Below the pieces are notes generated by a model, which had not been told where the DNA came from, searched no databases, and was given only the letters and a program-made list of their open reading frames with translations. From contig CAKSWA010000007.1 of assembly GCA_934511165.1 (NCBI GenBank), forward strand, positions 1-60,211: DNA of 60,211 nucleotides. The letters are read 5' to 3'. Below are positions 1 to 7,665 of the stretch, piece by piece. How positions within the stretch are numbered: the first letter of the stretch is position 1; each line of letters opens with the position of its first letter. Position numbers and translations under genes: made by a program. Source of the stretch: an uncultured Oscillospiraceae bacterium. GTDB lineage: Bacteria > Bacillota > Clostridia > Oscillospirales > Oscillospiraceae.

Positions 1-563
1 AATGGATAAAACGAGCGCACGGAGAGATCCGTCTGGCTCGGCTCGCAATAGGTAAGCTCAAGGCTCGATATATTCAGTTCCTGTGGCATTTCATTATTAC
101 GGATCGTGATATCCACAAGCAGAAACTGAACTTCCGAACGCAAGTTCCCGTTTTCATCCGTAAATCGATAATCTATGTACTCTTCCATCTTAGACGAATC
201 AATGCCAGCAGCGTCAGATGAATCGAATATTTCTGCATTGGTAATAATATACGTCATGGCATTTTCTACAAGATCGCCCTTACGTACCCCGGCGGCGGAT
301 ATTTCCTCGCCAAAGGCGCGAACGGCTCCATCCTGAATGCTGTATTCCGGCGCGGCGAAAGTATCCTCCGTGATTTCGCTTACACCGGTCTCATCCGGTT
401 TTTCTGCTGCAAATGGCGGTTTATCCATAGAATTTGCACTCCCCGCTTCCGCGCCGTTCTCCCGAAAGCCAGAGTTATTTCCCTGCGGCTCGCGGCTTTT
501 CCCGCAGGACGGCAGGAGCGTCAGTGCGCAGATAAGGAGCAGAATATAAATCGGTTTTTTCAT
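1..563 (-). CDS. Putative lipoprotein, 3' end outside the window
   Basis: The frame runs leftward from an ATG at 563 to the window edge without a stop, giving about 187 residues of an incomplete protein. The start is preceded by a GAGGAG ribosome site at a good distance. The N-terminus is a typical lipoprotein signal: two lysines, a hydrophobic run, then LLPSC with Cys20 as the likely lipidated residue, followed by a low-complexity Gly/Glu/Asn/Ser linker. The remainder is acidic and ends in a beta-rich stretch (around VQFLLVDITIRNNE) of the kind seen in DUF4352-like extracellular domains. That family link is inference. It is probably anchored on the outer face of the membrane. Function unknown. 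A hairpin (GCCGTGG/CCCACGG, 590-607) lies in its 5' leader. Confidence 0.75.
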   Translation of the reverse strand, partial: MKKPIYILLLICALTLLPSCGKSREPQGNNSGFRENGAEAGSANSMDKPPFAAEKPDETGVSEITEDTFAAPEYSIQDGAVRAFGEEISAAGVRKGDLVENAMTYIITNAEIFDSSDAAGIDSSKMEEYIDYRFTDENGNLRSEVQFLLVDITIRNNEMPQELNISSLELTYCEPSQTDLSVRSFYP

Positions 564-708
564 TGAAATCTCCTCGCAAAGAAAATACGCCGTGGCTGCC
601 CACGGCTCCCGGCAGCGTCCCAAAGGACATCTTATTTTCTTTTTAAAGGGTTTCTTCCTGTATTGCAAGCCGTCTTGCGCCAAATGACGTAATGTCTGCA
701 TTTTATGC

Positions 709-742
709 AAAAAAGCCGCCGGGCAGCTGCCCGGCGGCTTTT
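709..742 (-). terminator. Rho-independent terminator after brnQ
   Basis: A perfect GC-rich hairpin at 715-738 (arms GCCGCCGGGCAG and CTGCCCGGCGGC) is flanked by an A-run at 709-714, which reads as a T-run on the minus strand, and by TTTT on the plus strand. It lies 15 bp past the brnQ stop and separates brnQ from the lipoprotein gene. Confidence 0.9.
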
Positions 743-756
743 CACACCATATGTAT

Positions 757-2106
757 TTATGCCGCTTTTTTCTTCCCGGCGGCGCGGAGGATGAAGCCGA
801 GAACAAGGCCAACGGCGGCAGGAATGAGCCAGAAGAGGCCGATTTTGAAAAGCGGCAGAGACTCCTTGCAGAAGGCGACAAGGCCGTCCACGTGCAGGAA
901 GGCGCGTGCGCCGTCCGGCAGTGTGGCGAGCAGATCCAGCACCGCCGCGGCGAGCGTGAACACCGTGACGGAGACATTCACGCGCTTGTCATACTCGAAG
1001 AAATGGCCGAACAGACTCAGCAGCATGAGCGTGATGGTGAGCGGATAGAGGAACATGAGCACCGGCACGGAGTAACCGATGATCATCGTGAGACCGATGT
1101 TCGCAATCAGCAGCGACACAACGCTGAACACGATCGCCCACGCCTTATAGCTCATGGACTTTGGGAACAGGACGCGGAAAATCTCCGCGCAGCTCGTGAC
1201 AAGGCCGATGGCGGTCTTGAGGCAGGCGAGCGTCACGGTGACGGCGAGAACGAGCTGCCCGGCGGTGCCGAAATAGTACCCGGCGATATCCGCCAGGGCG
1301 ATGCCGCCGTTGGCGCTCACGGCGAATGCGCCGCGGCTCTGCGCGCCGACAATCGTCATGGCAAGATAGATGAGCCCCATGAACACGCAGGAGAAAACGC
1401 CCGCGCGCACGGTATTCCCCGCGACGGCAGCGTCGTGCTCTATGCCAAGATCGCGGATGACGCTCACGACGATCACGCCGAACGCAAGCGAGGCAAGCGC
1501 GTCCATCGTGTTATAGCCGTCCAGAAAACCGGCGGAGAAAGCGCTCGCGGCGTAAGCGCCCTCCGGCGCGACCGACGAGACGGGGGCAATGGGCTTTACG
1601 AGCGCCGTGACGACGAGCACAGCAAGAAAGACGAGGAACAGCGGGTTGATGATCCGCCCGACCCACGTGAGGATCTTGCTCGGGCGCAGCGAGAAGAACA
1701 GCACGAGCGCGAAGAAGATCACGGAGAAGACGGCAAGCTCCGTTACCGCGCCGCCGGTGAGCAGTGGCTCCACGCCGATGGTAAAGCTCGTCGCAGCGCA
1801 GCGGGGGATGGCGAAAAGCGGCCCGATCGTCAGATACAGCGCGCAGGTGAAGAACACGCCGTACCCCTTCCCTACCCGGCTGCTCATGGCGAGCAGGTCA
1901 TCCGAACGGCTGATGCCGAACGCCGCCACGCCGATGAGCGGCAGACCTACCGCGGTGACAATGAAGCCGAGCGCCGCAATATAGGAGTTCGCGCCCGCAA
2001 GCTGACCCATATGCACCGGGAAGATCAGGTTCCCTGCGCCGAAAAACAACCCAAACAGCATGCTCGCCACGGCGATGAGCTGCCGGAAATTCAATCTCTC
2101 TTTCAT
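757..2106 (-). CDS. brnQ: Branched-chain amino acid transport system II carrier protein (BrnQ family)
   Basis: This 449-residue integral membrane protein matches the LIVCS/BrnQ family in length and in its N-terminal signature (SMLFGLFFGAGNLIFP). About twelve hydrophobic segments are spread over the whole length and the C-terminus is basic (AAGKKKAA). The family imports leucine, isoleucine and valine with Na+ or H+. The start at 2106 follows a GAGGGATGAG ribosome site. The gene stands alone, with its own promoter (TTGCTT-17-TACAAT, 2163-2191) and its own terminator. A 19-bp palindrome in the leader suggests repression by an unidentified regulator. The family assignment is firm, but the exact substrate is known only from the family. 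Confidence 0.93.
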   Translation of the reverse strand: MKERLNFRQLIAVASMLFGLFFGAGNLIFPVHMGQLAGANSYIAALGFIVTAVGLPLIGVAAFGISRSDDLLAMSSRVGKGYGVFFTCALYLTIGPLFAIPRCAATSFTIGVEPLLTGGAVTELAVFSVIFFALVLFFSLRPSKILTWVGRIINPLFLVFLAVLVVTALVKPIAPVSSVAPEGAYAASAFSAGFLDGYNTMDALASLAFGVIVVSVIRDLGIEHDAAVAGNTVRAGVFSCVFMGLIYLAMTIVGAQSRGAFAVSANGGIALADIAGYYFGTAGQLVLAVTVTLACLKTAIGLVTSCAEIFRVLFPKSMSYKAWAIVFSVVSLLIANIGLTMIIGYSVPVLMFLYPLTITLMLLSLFGHFFEYDKRVNVSVTVFTLAAAVLDLLATLPDGARAFLHVDGLVAFCKESLPLFKIGLFWLIPAAVGLVLGFILRAAGKKKAA

Positions 2107-2126
2107 ATCTCATCCCTCATAACACG

Positions 2127-2191
2127 TTGCAAAATTATTTTGCAATTTAAAATATGAAATTAATTGTACATCTTTTCCGACGCATAAGCAA
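2127..2191 (-). promoter_or_regulatory. brnQ promoter with a perfect 19-bp palindrome in the leader
   Basis: On the minus strand, TTGCTT (2186-2191) and TACAAT (2163-2168) are 17 bp apart. Downstream of the expected transcription start lies TTGCAAAATTATTTTGCAA (2127-2145), with 9-bp perfect arms around one base. It sits between the promoter and the ribosome site, where a bound repressor would block transcription. The regulator is unknown; the motif is not the CodY box. Confidence 0.65.
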
Positions 2192-2359
2192 GTCTTTTTC
2201 AGTGAAACATTTGTGTTTTTCTGGTGTACTTTTGCGGTGTTTTTCTGCTATAATAGCTTCTGCAACCGCCGGTTGCGAAAGTTCCAAGCCGGAATGGTGG
2301 CATCGCAACCGCCCCGGCTGCCATACTGGTGCCATCAAATCCAAGGAGGATATTCCTTT

Positions 2360-3028
2360 ATGAATCTCGCAGGAAAGATTTTATACTGCCGGAAGAAGGC
2401 GGGGCTTTCGCAGGAAGCCCTCGCAGAAAAGCTCGGCGTGTCGCGGCAGGCGGTCAGCAAGTGGGAGACCGGTGACGCCGTGCCGGAGCTTTCGAAGCTT
2501 GTGCTGCTCGCGAAGGCATTTGATGTAACGACGGACTGGCTGCTCTCGGAGAGCGAGCCGGAGCCGGAAGAATCCCCGGAGCCGGAAATCCCGCCGATGC
2601 CGGAGACTCCCTCACAGGGTGATAACTGGGTCGAGTCCATTCCCGGCGTGATCGGGCGGCTCATCCGGCGCTACGGCTGGCTCTACGGCGTATACACCGC
2701 GCTCGCGGGTCTCGGCTTCATCGTGATCGGCGCGATCGCGCGCGGCGTCAGTCTCAGCATGGAGCGCTCGTTCTTCGGCGACATGGGCGGCATGAGTTCC
2801 TTCGGCGGGTACGGCGGCTTTTCCGACTTTGCCGGGAGCGGCACGATCTGGTACGACAGCGCCGGGAATGTTATCTCCTCCCCGTTCGGCTCGTCCGGTA
2901 TGGGCAGCAGCGGCTTTATGAACCCCGTCGCCATTGTCGGCACGGTCGTGATCGTGATCGGCGTTGTGATGCTCATTGCGGGCGTTGTTCTCGCGGTGTA
3001 TCTCAAAAAGCGCGGGAATACGAAGTAA
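2360..3028 (+). CDS. XRE-family HTH regulator with C-terminal membrane domain
   Basis: The 222-residue protein starts at an ATG 9 bp after a strong AAGGAGGA site. Residues about 5-60 form a Cro/CI-type helix-turn-helix (LSQEALAEKLGVSRQAVSKWE is the classic core). A Glu/Pro-rich linker follows (about 64-90), then two hydrophobic segments near residues 105-128 and 188-214 that flank a Gly/Ser/Phe-rich loop. This architecture, a cytoplasmic XRE head on a membrane anchor, is common in clostridia, and the ligands are mostly unknown. A sigma-A -10 box (TATAAT, 2249-2254) lies upstream but the -35 is weak. No partner gene is adjacent. Confidence 0.85.
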   Translation: MNLAGKILYCRKKAGLSQEALAEKLGVSRQAVSKWETGDAVPELSKLVLLAKAFDVTTDWLLSESEPEPEESPEPEIPPMPETPSQGDNWVESIPGVIGRLIRRYGWLYGVYTALAGLGFIVIGAIARGVSLSMERSFFGDMGGMSSFGGYGGFSDFAGSGTIWYDSAGNVISSPFGSSGMGSSGFMNPVAIVGTVVIVIGVVMLIAGVVLAVYLKKRGNTK

Positions 3029-3040
3029 GAAACTTTACTC

Positions 3041-3111
3041 CGGGCGGAGCAAGCCCCGCCCCTACGGGCGCAACTTGGAATTCCTGTAGGGGCGGGGCTC
3101 TGCCCCGCCCG
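3041..3111. repeat. Long GC-rich imperfect inverted repeat
   Basis: Arms of about 25 bp (3041-3065 and 3086-3111), each containing GCCCCGCCCCTAC or its complement, flank a 20-base loop. The structure lies just after the XRE gene. It has no T-run, so it is not a standard terminator. It resembles dispersed GC palindromes found between genes in clostridial genomes (recollection, not a search). Confidence 0.7.
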
Positions 3112-3124
3112 CCAGGAACCCGCT

Positions 3125-3221
3125 CTCGTCAGGGGGGGCAGAAAAAACGGAGGGAGAACCTCTCCGTCACGTTGCTGCGCGCTGCGCCAGCTCTCCTGTA
3201 AGGCGAGTCAAGCGGCTTCCC
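3125..3221. repeat. Degenerate palindromic intergenic repeat
   Basis: The stretch contains GGAGAACCTCTCCGTCACG, then a GC palindrome around TGCTGCGCGCTGCGCCAGC, then CTCTCCTGTAAGGCGAG. The pattern of a gagg/ctct border around a variable GC stem also appears near 26259-26310 and 60080-60132. No coding potential is seen. Confidence 0.45.
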
Positions 3222-3893
3222 TCAATCATGCAAAACGCTCTGTCCGATGCTGGGCAGAGCGTTCAGCAGGAAGGTTCCATTGTTGACGATCTCACCGGTG
3301 CAATTCCAGCCGTCCGTATAGGCGTTCACCCAGCCGGTGTTCACAAACGTACCGGCCACGGATACCTGCGAGTCGGCAAATGCCATGAAAATGTTGCGGT
3401 TTGTGATCGTTGCACCGGCCGCGATGGTTAGGCTGCCGTTTACGTTCATGAAGCCGTGGTTCGTGAGATTTTTACCCTCCGGCACAGTGAGCGTGCCGTT
3501 GACGTACAAGTTGCCATTCGACGGAACCGTCAGATCGTCCGTGAGTTCGACAGACCCCGCCCGGAAAATGATGCAGCTCACCATGCTTACCTTTTCGGCC
3601 GCGGCAAACACAGCGCGGAGAGCCGTTTCCTGATCCGTCATGCTCTGGATCGTCACGTTTCCCCAGTCCACACCGGTCACAGAGGCGTCCAGATCGGTCT
3701 CTTCCGTCATGTCGTAGAAATACAGAGCTCCGTCAGTGCCGAAGGTGTATGTACCGTTATTACGGAAGCTTCCGCCGTTGACCACACCGACGAGGTCGTT
3801 ATTTTCCACCGTGCCACCAGTCTCAACGGTGATGCTGCCGGTCTCAGTAGCCCAGAGCCTACCATTGATTACGACCGTACCGCCGATCACCAT
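3222..3893 (-). pseudogene. Fragment of a repetitive surface protein (C-terminal part)
   Basis: The frame reads leftward from a Met at 3893, about 223 residues, although it stays open further upstream into the adjacent gene. The protein has no signal peptide. It is built from short beta-type repeats such as GSITVETGGTVENN, GNLYVNGTLTVPEGK and GSLTIAAGATITN, the pattern of autotransporter-like or beta-helix surface proteins. No ribosome site precedes the Met. The frame begins only about 24 bp from a strong hairpin (3917-3950), and the next gene faces away from it. I read it as the 3' remnant of a larger exported protein whose 5' part was lost. An expressed small protein is less likely. Confidence 0.55.
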
Positions 3894-3916
3894 CTCCGTG
3901 GCCACGCCGAAAATGT

Positions 3917-3950
3917 GTCCCCCGGCTTTCTTGGGTTGAAGCCGGGGGAC
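3917..3950. repeat. Strong hairpin resembling an IS200/IS605 subterminal end
   Basis: GTCCCCCGGCTTTC and GAAGCCGGGGGAC pair over 13 bp around a TTGGGTT loop, followed by an AT-rich tail (gcttatgctatatttata). IS200/IS605 (TnpB-type) elements end in hairpins of this kind with related sequence, so this may be a leftover end that marks where the surface gene was broken. No tnpA or tnpB sequence is present. Confidence 0.4.
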
Positions 3951-4001
3951 GCTTATGCTATATTTATATATGGTATATGTATAAAGAAGGGATGAAAGCC
4001 T

Positions 4002-5126
4002 ATGCCGACACAGGTGACAAACTATCAATGCCCGTCCTGCACCGGGCCGCTGCACTATTCCGGCGCATCCGGAAAGCTGGAATGCGATTACTGCGGCAGC
4101 TCGTACACCGTTGCAGAGATTGAGGCGCTATATAAGGAAAAAGAGGCCAAGGCCGCCGCGGCGCAGCAGGCCGCAGAAGCGGCGAAAGGCTCTGACGCGG
4201 ACAGCGGCACATGGGACACCACAGCCATGAACTCCGACTGGGGCGCGGACGCCGCCGGGATGAAAACCTATTCCTGCCCCTCCTGCGGCGCGGAGCTCAT
4301 CTGCGACGCGAACACCGCCGCCACCTCCTGCCCGTACTGCGGCAACCCGACGGTCGTGCCGGGGCAGTTTGCCGGGGCGCTGAAGCCGGACTATGTTCTG
4401 CCCTTCAAGCTCAGCCGCGAGGATGCGATCAACGCGCTCCGGCGGCACTATAAAAACAAGCCCTTTCTCCCCCGCGCGTTTTCCGCCCAGAACCAGATTG
4501 AGAAAATTCAGGGCGTGTACGTCCCCTTCTGGATGTTTGACGGCGAGGCCGAAGGACACGCGCGCTACGACGCGACGCGCTCGCGCGTTTTCCGCTCCGG
4601 CGATTGGGAGATCACGACGACCGATCACTTTGAGGTCTGCCGCGACGGATCGATGCCCTTTGAAAAGGTGCCGGTGGATGCTTCGAGCCGCATGCCGGAC
4701 GCGCACATGGATTCCATCGAGCCCTACGACTATGCCGATCTAAAGCCGTTTTCCACGGCGTATCTCCCCGGCTTTCTCGCGGATAAGTACGATGTCCCGG
4801 TCGCCGACTGCGAGAGCCGCGCCGACGAGCGCTGCCGGAAAACCGTTCTCAGCGCGCTCGACCGCACCGTGAGCGGGTATGATACCTGCTTCCCCCGCGC
4901 GCAGGATGTGTATCTGCACCGCGGCAAGGTACACTATGCGCTGCTGCCGGTCTGGATGCTCTCCACACGCTGGAACGGCAAAAGCTTCCTTTTTGCCATG
5001 AACGGGCAGACCGGCAAAATGGTCGGCGACCTGCCGACGGACGCCGGGAAATACTGGCGGACGTTTGCGGCCATCGCCGCGCCGGTCGCGCTTCTCGGAA
5101 CGGCGCTCAGCCTTCTGCTGCGATAA
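4002..5126 (+). CDS. Double zinc-ribbon membrane-tethered protein
   Basis: The 374-residue protein starts after a GAAGGGATG ribosome site. It carries two zinc ribbons: Cys10/Cys13 with Cys28/Cys31, and Cys92/Cys95 with Cys110/Cys113 (both CPxC type). An Ala/Glu-rich coiled segment lies between them. A long mixed domain rich in aromatic residues follows (PFWMFDGEAEGHARYD), and one hydrophobic helix ends the chain (about 352-373). The layout matches clostridial TFIIB-type zinc-ribbon proteins of unknown function, often found beside TPM-domain genes as here. The next gene starts 13 bp after its stop, so the two are probably co-transcribed. Role unknown; envelope quality control is only a guess from the neighbour. 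Confidence 0.8.
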   Translation: MPTQVTNYQCPSCTGPLHYSGASGKLECDYCGSSYTVAEIEALYKEKEAKAAAAQQAAEAAKGSDADSGTWDTTAMNSDWGADAAGMKTYSCPSCGAELICDANTAATSCPYCGNPTVVPGQFAGALKPDYVLPFKLSREDAINALRRHYKNKPFLPRAFSAQNQIEKIQGVYVPFWMFDGEAEGHARYDATRSRVFRSGDWEITTTDHFEVCRDGSMPFEKVPVDASSRMPDAHMDSIEPYDYADLKPFSTAYLPGFLADKYDVPVADCESRADERCRKTVLSALDRTVSGYDTCFPRAQDVYLHRGKVHYALLPVWMLSTRWNGKSFLFAMNGQTGKMVGDLPTDAGKYWRTFAAIAAPVALLGTALSLLLR

Positions 5127-5139
5127 GGAGGGAAGAACT

Positions 5140-5925
5140 ATGAAACGAAGAATCACCGCTTTCTTTCTCGTTTTTCTTTTGGCGCTCGCCCTCGCCCCTG
5201 CCGCGCTGGCGGACGGCGCTCAGCTCTCCTACGTAACGGACAGTGCCGGTATACTCACCGAGAGCGAGATCTCCTCGCTCGAAAAGACCGCGCAAAGCAT
5301 TGCGCAGCGCTACGGCGTCGGGGTTTATGTCGTCACCGTAGACGATTCCAACCGCATTGACGGCCGCGGCACGTATGAGGCGGCGTACACCATTTACCAC
5401 AATTACTCGCTCGGCATTGGCGCGGAGCGAAACGGCGCGATCCTCCTTCTGAGCATGAACGACCGCGCTTTCGCCCACTTCTACTACGGCTCCGAGAGCG
5501 AATATGCCTTCAACAAATACGGGCAGGAGCAGATCGAGGACGTATTTCTCGATAACTTCCGCGAAAACGACTGGTACGGCGGCTTTTCCGATTATCTGAC
5601 CGCGTGCGGCAAGTATCTCGCGCTCGCGGAAGAGGGTCACCCCGTGCGCCGCAGCCCGGTACCGGCGATCGTCATTTCGTGCGTTTCGGGAGTGCTCATC
5701 GCGTTTCTCGTATGCTCCATTCTCAAGCGAAAGATGAAAAGCGTTTATGTGCAGGCGCGGGCGGACGGCTATGTTTCCGGCAAGCTCCGTCTCTCGCGGC
5801 AGGCAGACCGCTTCACCCACCGCACCGAGACGCGCCGCCACATCGAGCCGCCCAAGCCCTCCGGCGGAGGCGGCAGCGTCGCCCATACCGGCGGCGGAGG
5901 CTCCGGCCGCAGCGGACACTTTTGA
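5140..5925 (+). CDS. Exported TPM-domain (YgcG-like) membrane protein
   Basis: This 261-residue protein is preceded by AAGGAGG. It has a signal peptide (basic start, hydrophobic run, cleavage likely after ALA at about residue 24). Next comes a TPM domain of about 130 residues containing VTDSAGILTESE and VYVVTVDDS, then a transmembrane helix near residues 180-200. A basic cytoplasmic tail ends in a Gly/Ser/His-rich low-complexity stretch (SGGGGS, GGGGSGRSGHF). TPM proteins occur in photosystem maintenance and in many bacterial membrane proteins of unknown role. It forms a likely two-gene operon with the zinc-ribbon gene upstream and is followed by a terminator. Confidence 0.85.
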   Translation: MKRRITAFFLVFLLALALAPAALADGAQLSYVTDSAGILTESEISSLEKTAQSIAQRYGVGVYVVTVDDSNRIDGRGTYEAAYTIYHNYSLGIGAERNGAILLLSMNDRAFAHFYYGSESEYAFNKYGQEQIEDVFLDNFRENDWYGGFSDYLTACGKYLALAEEGHPVRRSPVPAIVISCVSGVLIAFLVCSILKRKMKSVYVQARADGYVSGKLRLSRQADRFTHRTETRRHIEPPKPSGGGGSVAHTGGGGSGRSGHF

Positions 5926-5940
5926 CTTCCAATGACTTAA

Positions 5941-5983
5941 ACTCTATTTGCTCCTGCGGGAGCAAACTCTGCGAGGCTTTCTG
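5941..5983 (+). repeat. Short relative (copy D) of the multi-hairpin element
   Basis: About 43 bp align with the right end of the element at 13875-13920, including the sixth hairpin and the CTCTGCGAGGCTTT tail. The stem differs by a paired change: TTTGCTCC/GGAGCAAA here against TTTGCGCC/GGCGCAAA in the full copies, so base pairing is kept. As in the other copies, it runs directly into a terminator hairpin. Confidence 0.7.
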
Positions 5984-6013
5984 GCTCCCCGGCGTTTGCC
6001 GGGGAGCATTTTT
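5984..6013 (+). terminator. Terminator of the zinc-ribbon/TPM operon
   Basis: GCTCCCCGGC and GCCGGGGAGC pair around a GTTT loop (5984-6007), followed by ATTTTTT. Confidence 0.9.
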
Positions 6014-6042
6014 TGCTTCTGACATTCTTTACATTTCGTTTA

Positions 6043-6071
6043 TTGCTTTTTTGCCGGAATTCCCGTATACT
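6043..6071 (+). promoter_or_regulatory. Likely sigma-A promoter for the DUF1538/PII pair
   Basis: TTGCTT (6043-6048) and TATACT (6066-6071) are separated by 17 bp. The expected start lies about 25 bases before the GTG codon and leaves room for the AAAGGAG site. Confidence 0.5.
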
Positions 6072-6102
6072 TTTTATATACTTATAATAAAAAGGAGACT
6101 TT

Positions 6103-7665
6103 GTGCGCGTGCAGAAACCGAAAAAAATCAAACGTTCCGCGCTGGAAAAAACGCGCACCGTGCTCGGAGAAAAGATCCGCGAGTCCGCCGTGTCCGTGCT
6201 GCCGATCCTCGTGATCGTCGTGATTTTGTGCCTTTGCATCGTGCCGATGCGCACCGATCTTCTGCTCACGTTTCTCATCGGCGCGCTGCTGCTCACCGTA
6301 GGCATGGGGCTTTTCTCACTCGGTGCGGAGCAGTCTATGACGCTCATCGGCAGCCGTATCGGCACGGCGCTCACGAAAACAAAAAATCTGCCGCTTATTC
6401 TCGGCGTATCGTTTCTTCTCGGCTTTGCCATCACCGTTGCCGAGCCCGATCTTCAGGTGCTCGCCGACACGGTGCCGCACATTGAAAAGACCGTGCTCCT
6501 CGCCGTTGTCGGCGCGGGCGTGGGACTTTTCATGGCGCTTTGCATGGTGCGTATCCTTTACGGCATCCGCCTGCGCTGGGTGCTGCTTATATGCTATGCG
6601 ATCGTATTCGCGCTCGCGGCGTTCACGGATAAGAACTTTCTCTCCATCGCGTTCGACTCCGGCGGCGTGACGACCGGACCGATGACCGTTCCGTTCATTC
6701 TCGCGCTCGGTCTCGGCGTATCGCACATCCGAAGCGACAGCGGCGCGAAGGCCGACAGCTTCGGTCTCGTGGCGCTCTGCTCCATCGGGCCGATCCTCGC
6801 GGTGCTCATTCTGGGGCTCTTTTATCGCGACAGCTCCGGCGTTGCGGAGCTCACGGAGGTATCTTATGAGAGCACGACCGTTATCGGCTCGGCGTTTCTC
6901 GGCGCGATTCCGGTATATCTCAAGGAAATGGCCATATCCATGCTGCCGATCGTCGGCATCTTCCTCATTTTCCAGCTTGTCATGTTCCGCATGAGCCGCC
7001 GGAGCTTCTGGAAGATCATGGTGGGCATTCTGTATACTTACGTGGGTCTCGTGCTGTTCCTCACGGGCGTGAACGTCGGCTTCTCGTCGCTCGGTGCGGA
7101 GCTGGGCGCAGCGCTTGCCGAAGGAAACCGGAGCTGGCTTCTCATCCCGCTCGCGGCGCTGCTCGGCTGGTTCATTATCTCCGCGGAGCCCGCCGTCGGC
7201 GTGCTTGAAAAGCAGATCGAGGACGTGAGCGCCGGCGCTATCCCGGGCAAGACCATCAAGGTCAGTCTCTCCGTAGCGATCGCACTTGCCATGGGGTTTG
7301 CCATGCTGCGCGTCGTGACCGGACTTTCGCTTTTGTGGTTCATCGTGCCGGGCTACGCGCTCGCGCTGAGCCTCTCGTTCTTCGTGCCGGATATTTACAC
7401 CGCCATTGCGTTCGACTCCGGCGGCGTGGCCTCCGGCCCAATGACGGCGACGTTCATGCTGCAATTCATGATGGGCACGAGCATCGCTCTCGGCGGCGAT
7501 GTGCTGTGCGACGCCTTCGGCGTTGTGGCGCTGGTCGCCATGATGCCGCTTCTCTCGATCCAGGCCGTCGGCTTCTACTATGAACATATCGCGAAGCGTC
7601 CGCAGGAAGAGGCGGCCGCCTACGGCGATTACGATATCATCGAGCTTTGGGAGGCGAGCGCATGA
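6103..7665 (+). CDS. DUF1538 family integral membrane protein
   Basis: Translation begins at GTG 6103, five bases after AAAGGAG. The 520-residue protein is almost entirely hydrophobic and has two homologous halves. Each half carries the hallmark IAFDSGG: IAFDSGGVTTGPMTVPF in the first half and IAFDSGGVASGPMTATF in the second. Each half also has an AEP motif (TVAEPDLQ, SAEPAVGV). This is the DUF1538 family, thought to be a transporter or channel, with no established substrate. The stop overlaps the start of a PII-like gene (ATGA), so the two are translationally coupled. That suggests activity gated by the PII-like protein, as AmtB is gated by GlnK. The gating idea is inference. Confidence 0.9.
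   Translation: MRVQKPKKIKRSALEKTRTVLGEKIRESAVSVLPILVIVVILCLCIVPMRTDLLLTFLIGALLLTVGMGLFSLGAEQSMTLIGSRIGTALTKTKNLPLILGVSFLLGFAITVAEPDLQVLADTVPHIEKTVLLAVVGAGVGLFMALCMVRILYGIRLRWVLLICYAIVFALAAFTDKNFLSIAFDSGGVTTGPMTVPFILALGLGVSHIRSDSGAKADSFGLVALCSIGPILAVLILGLFYRDSSGVAELTEVSYESTTVIGSAFLGAIPVYLKEMAISMLPIVGIFLIFQLVMFRMSRRSFWKIMVGILYTYVGLVLFLTGVNVGFSSLGAELGAALAEGNRSWLLIPLAALLGWFIISAEPAVGVLEKQIEDVSAGAIPGKTIKVSLSVAIALAMGFAMLRVVTGLSLLWFIVPGYALALSLSFFVPDIYTAIAFDSGGVASGPMTATFMLQFMMGTSIALGGDVLCDAFGVVALVAMMPLLSIQAVGFYYEHIAKRPQEEAAAYGDYDIIELWEASA

Noticed and set aside
337..549. Plus-strand frame of 70 codons near the left edge
   Set aside because: It lies opposite the signal-peptide end of a lipoprotein gene that has a better start and ribosome site.
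751..2157. Long plus-strand open frame opposite brnQ
   Set aside because: The product is rich in Arg, Glu and His with no hydrophobic core, while the minus strand encodes a full BrnQ transporter with promoter, ribosome site and terminator.
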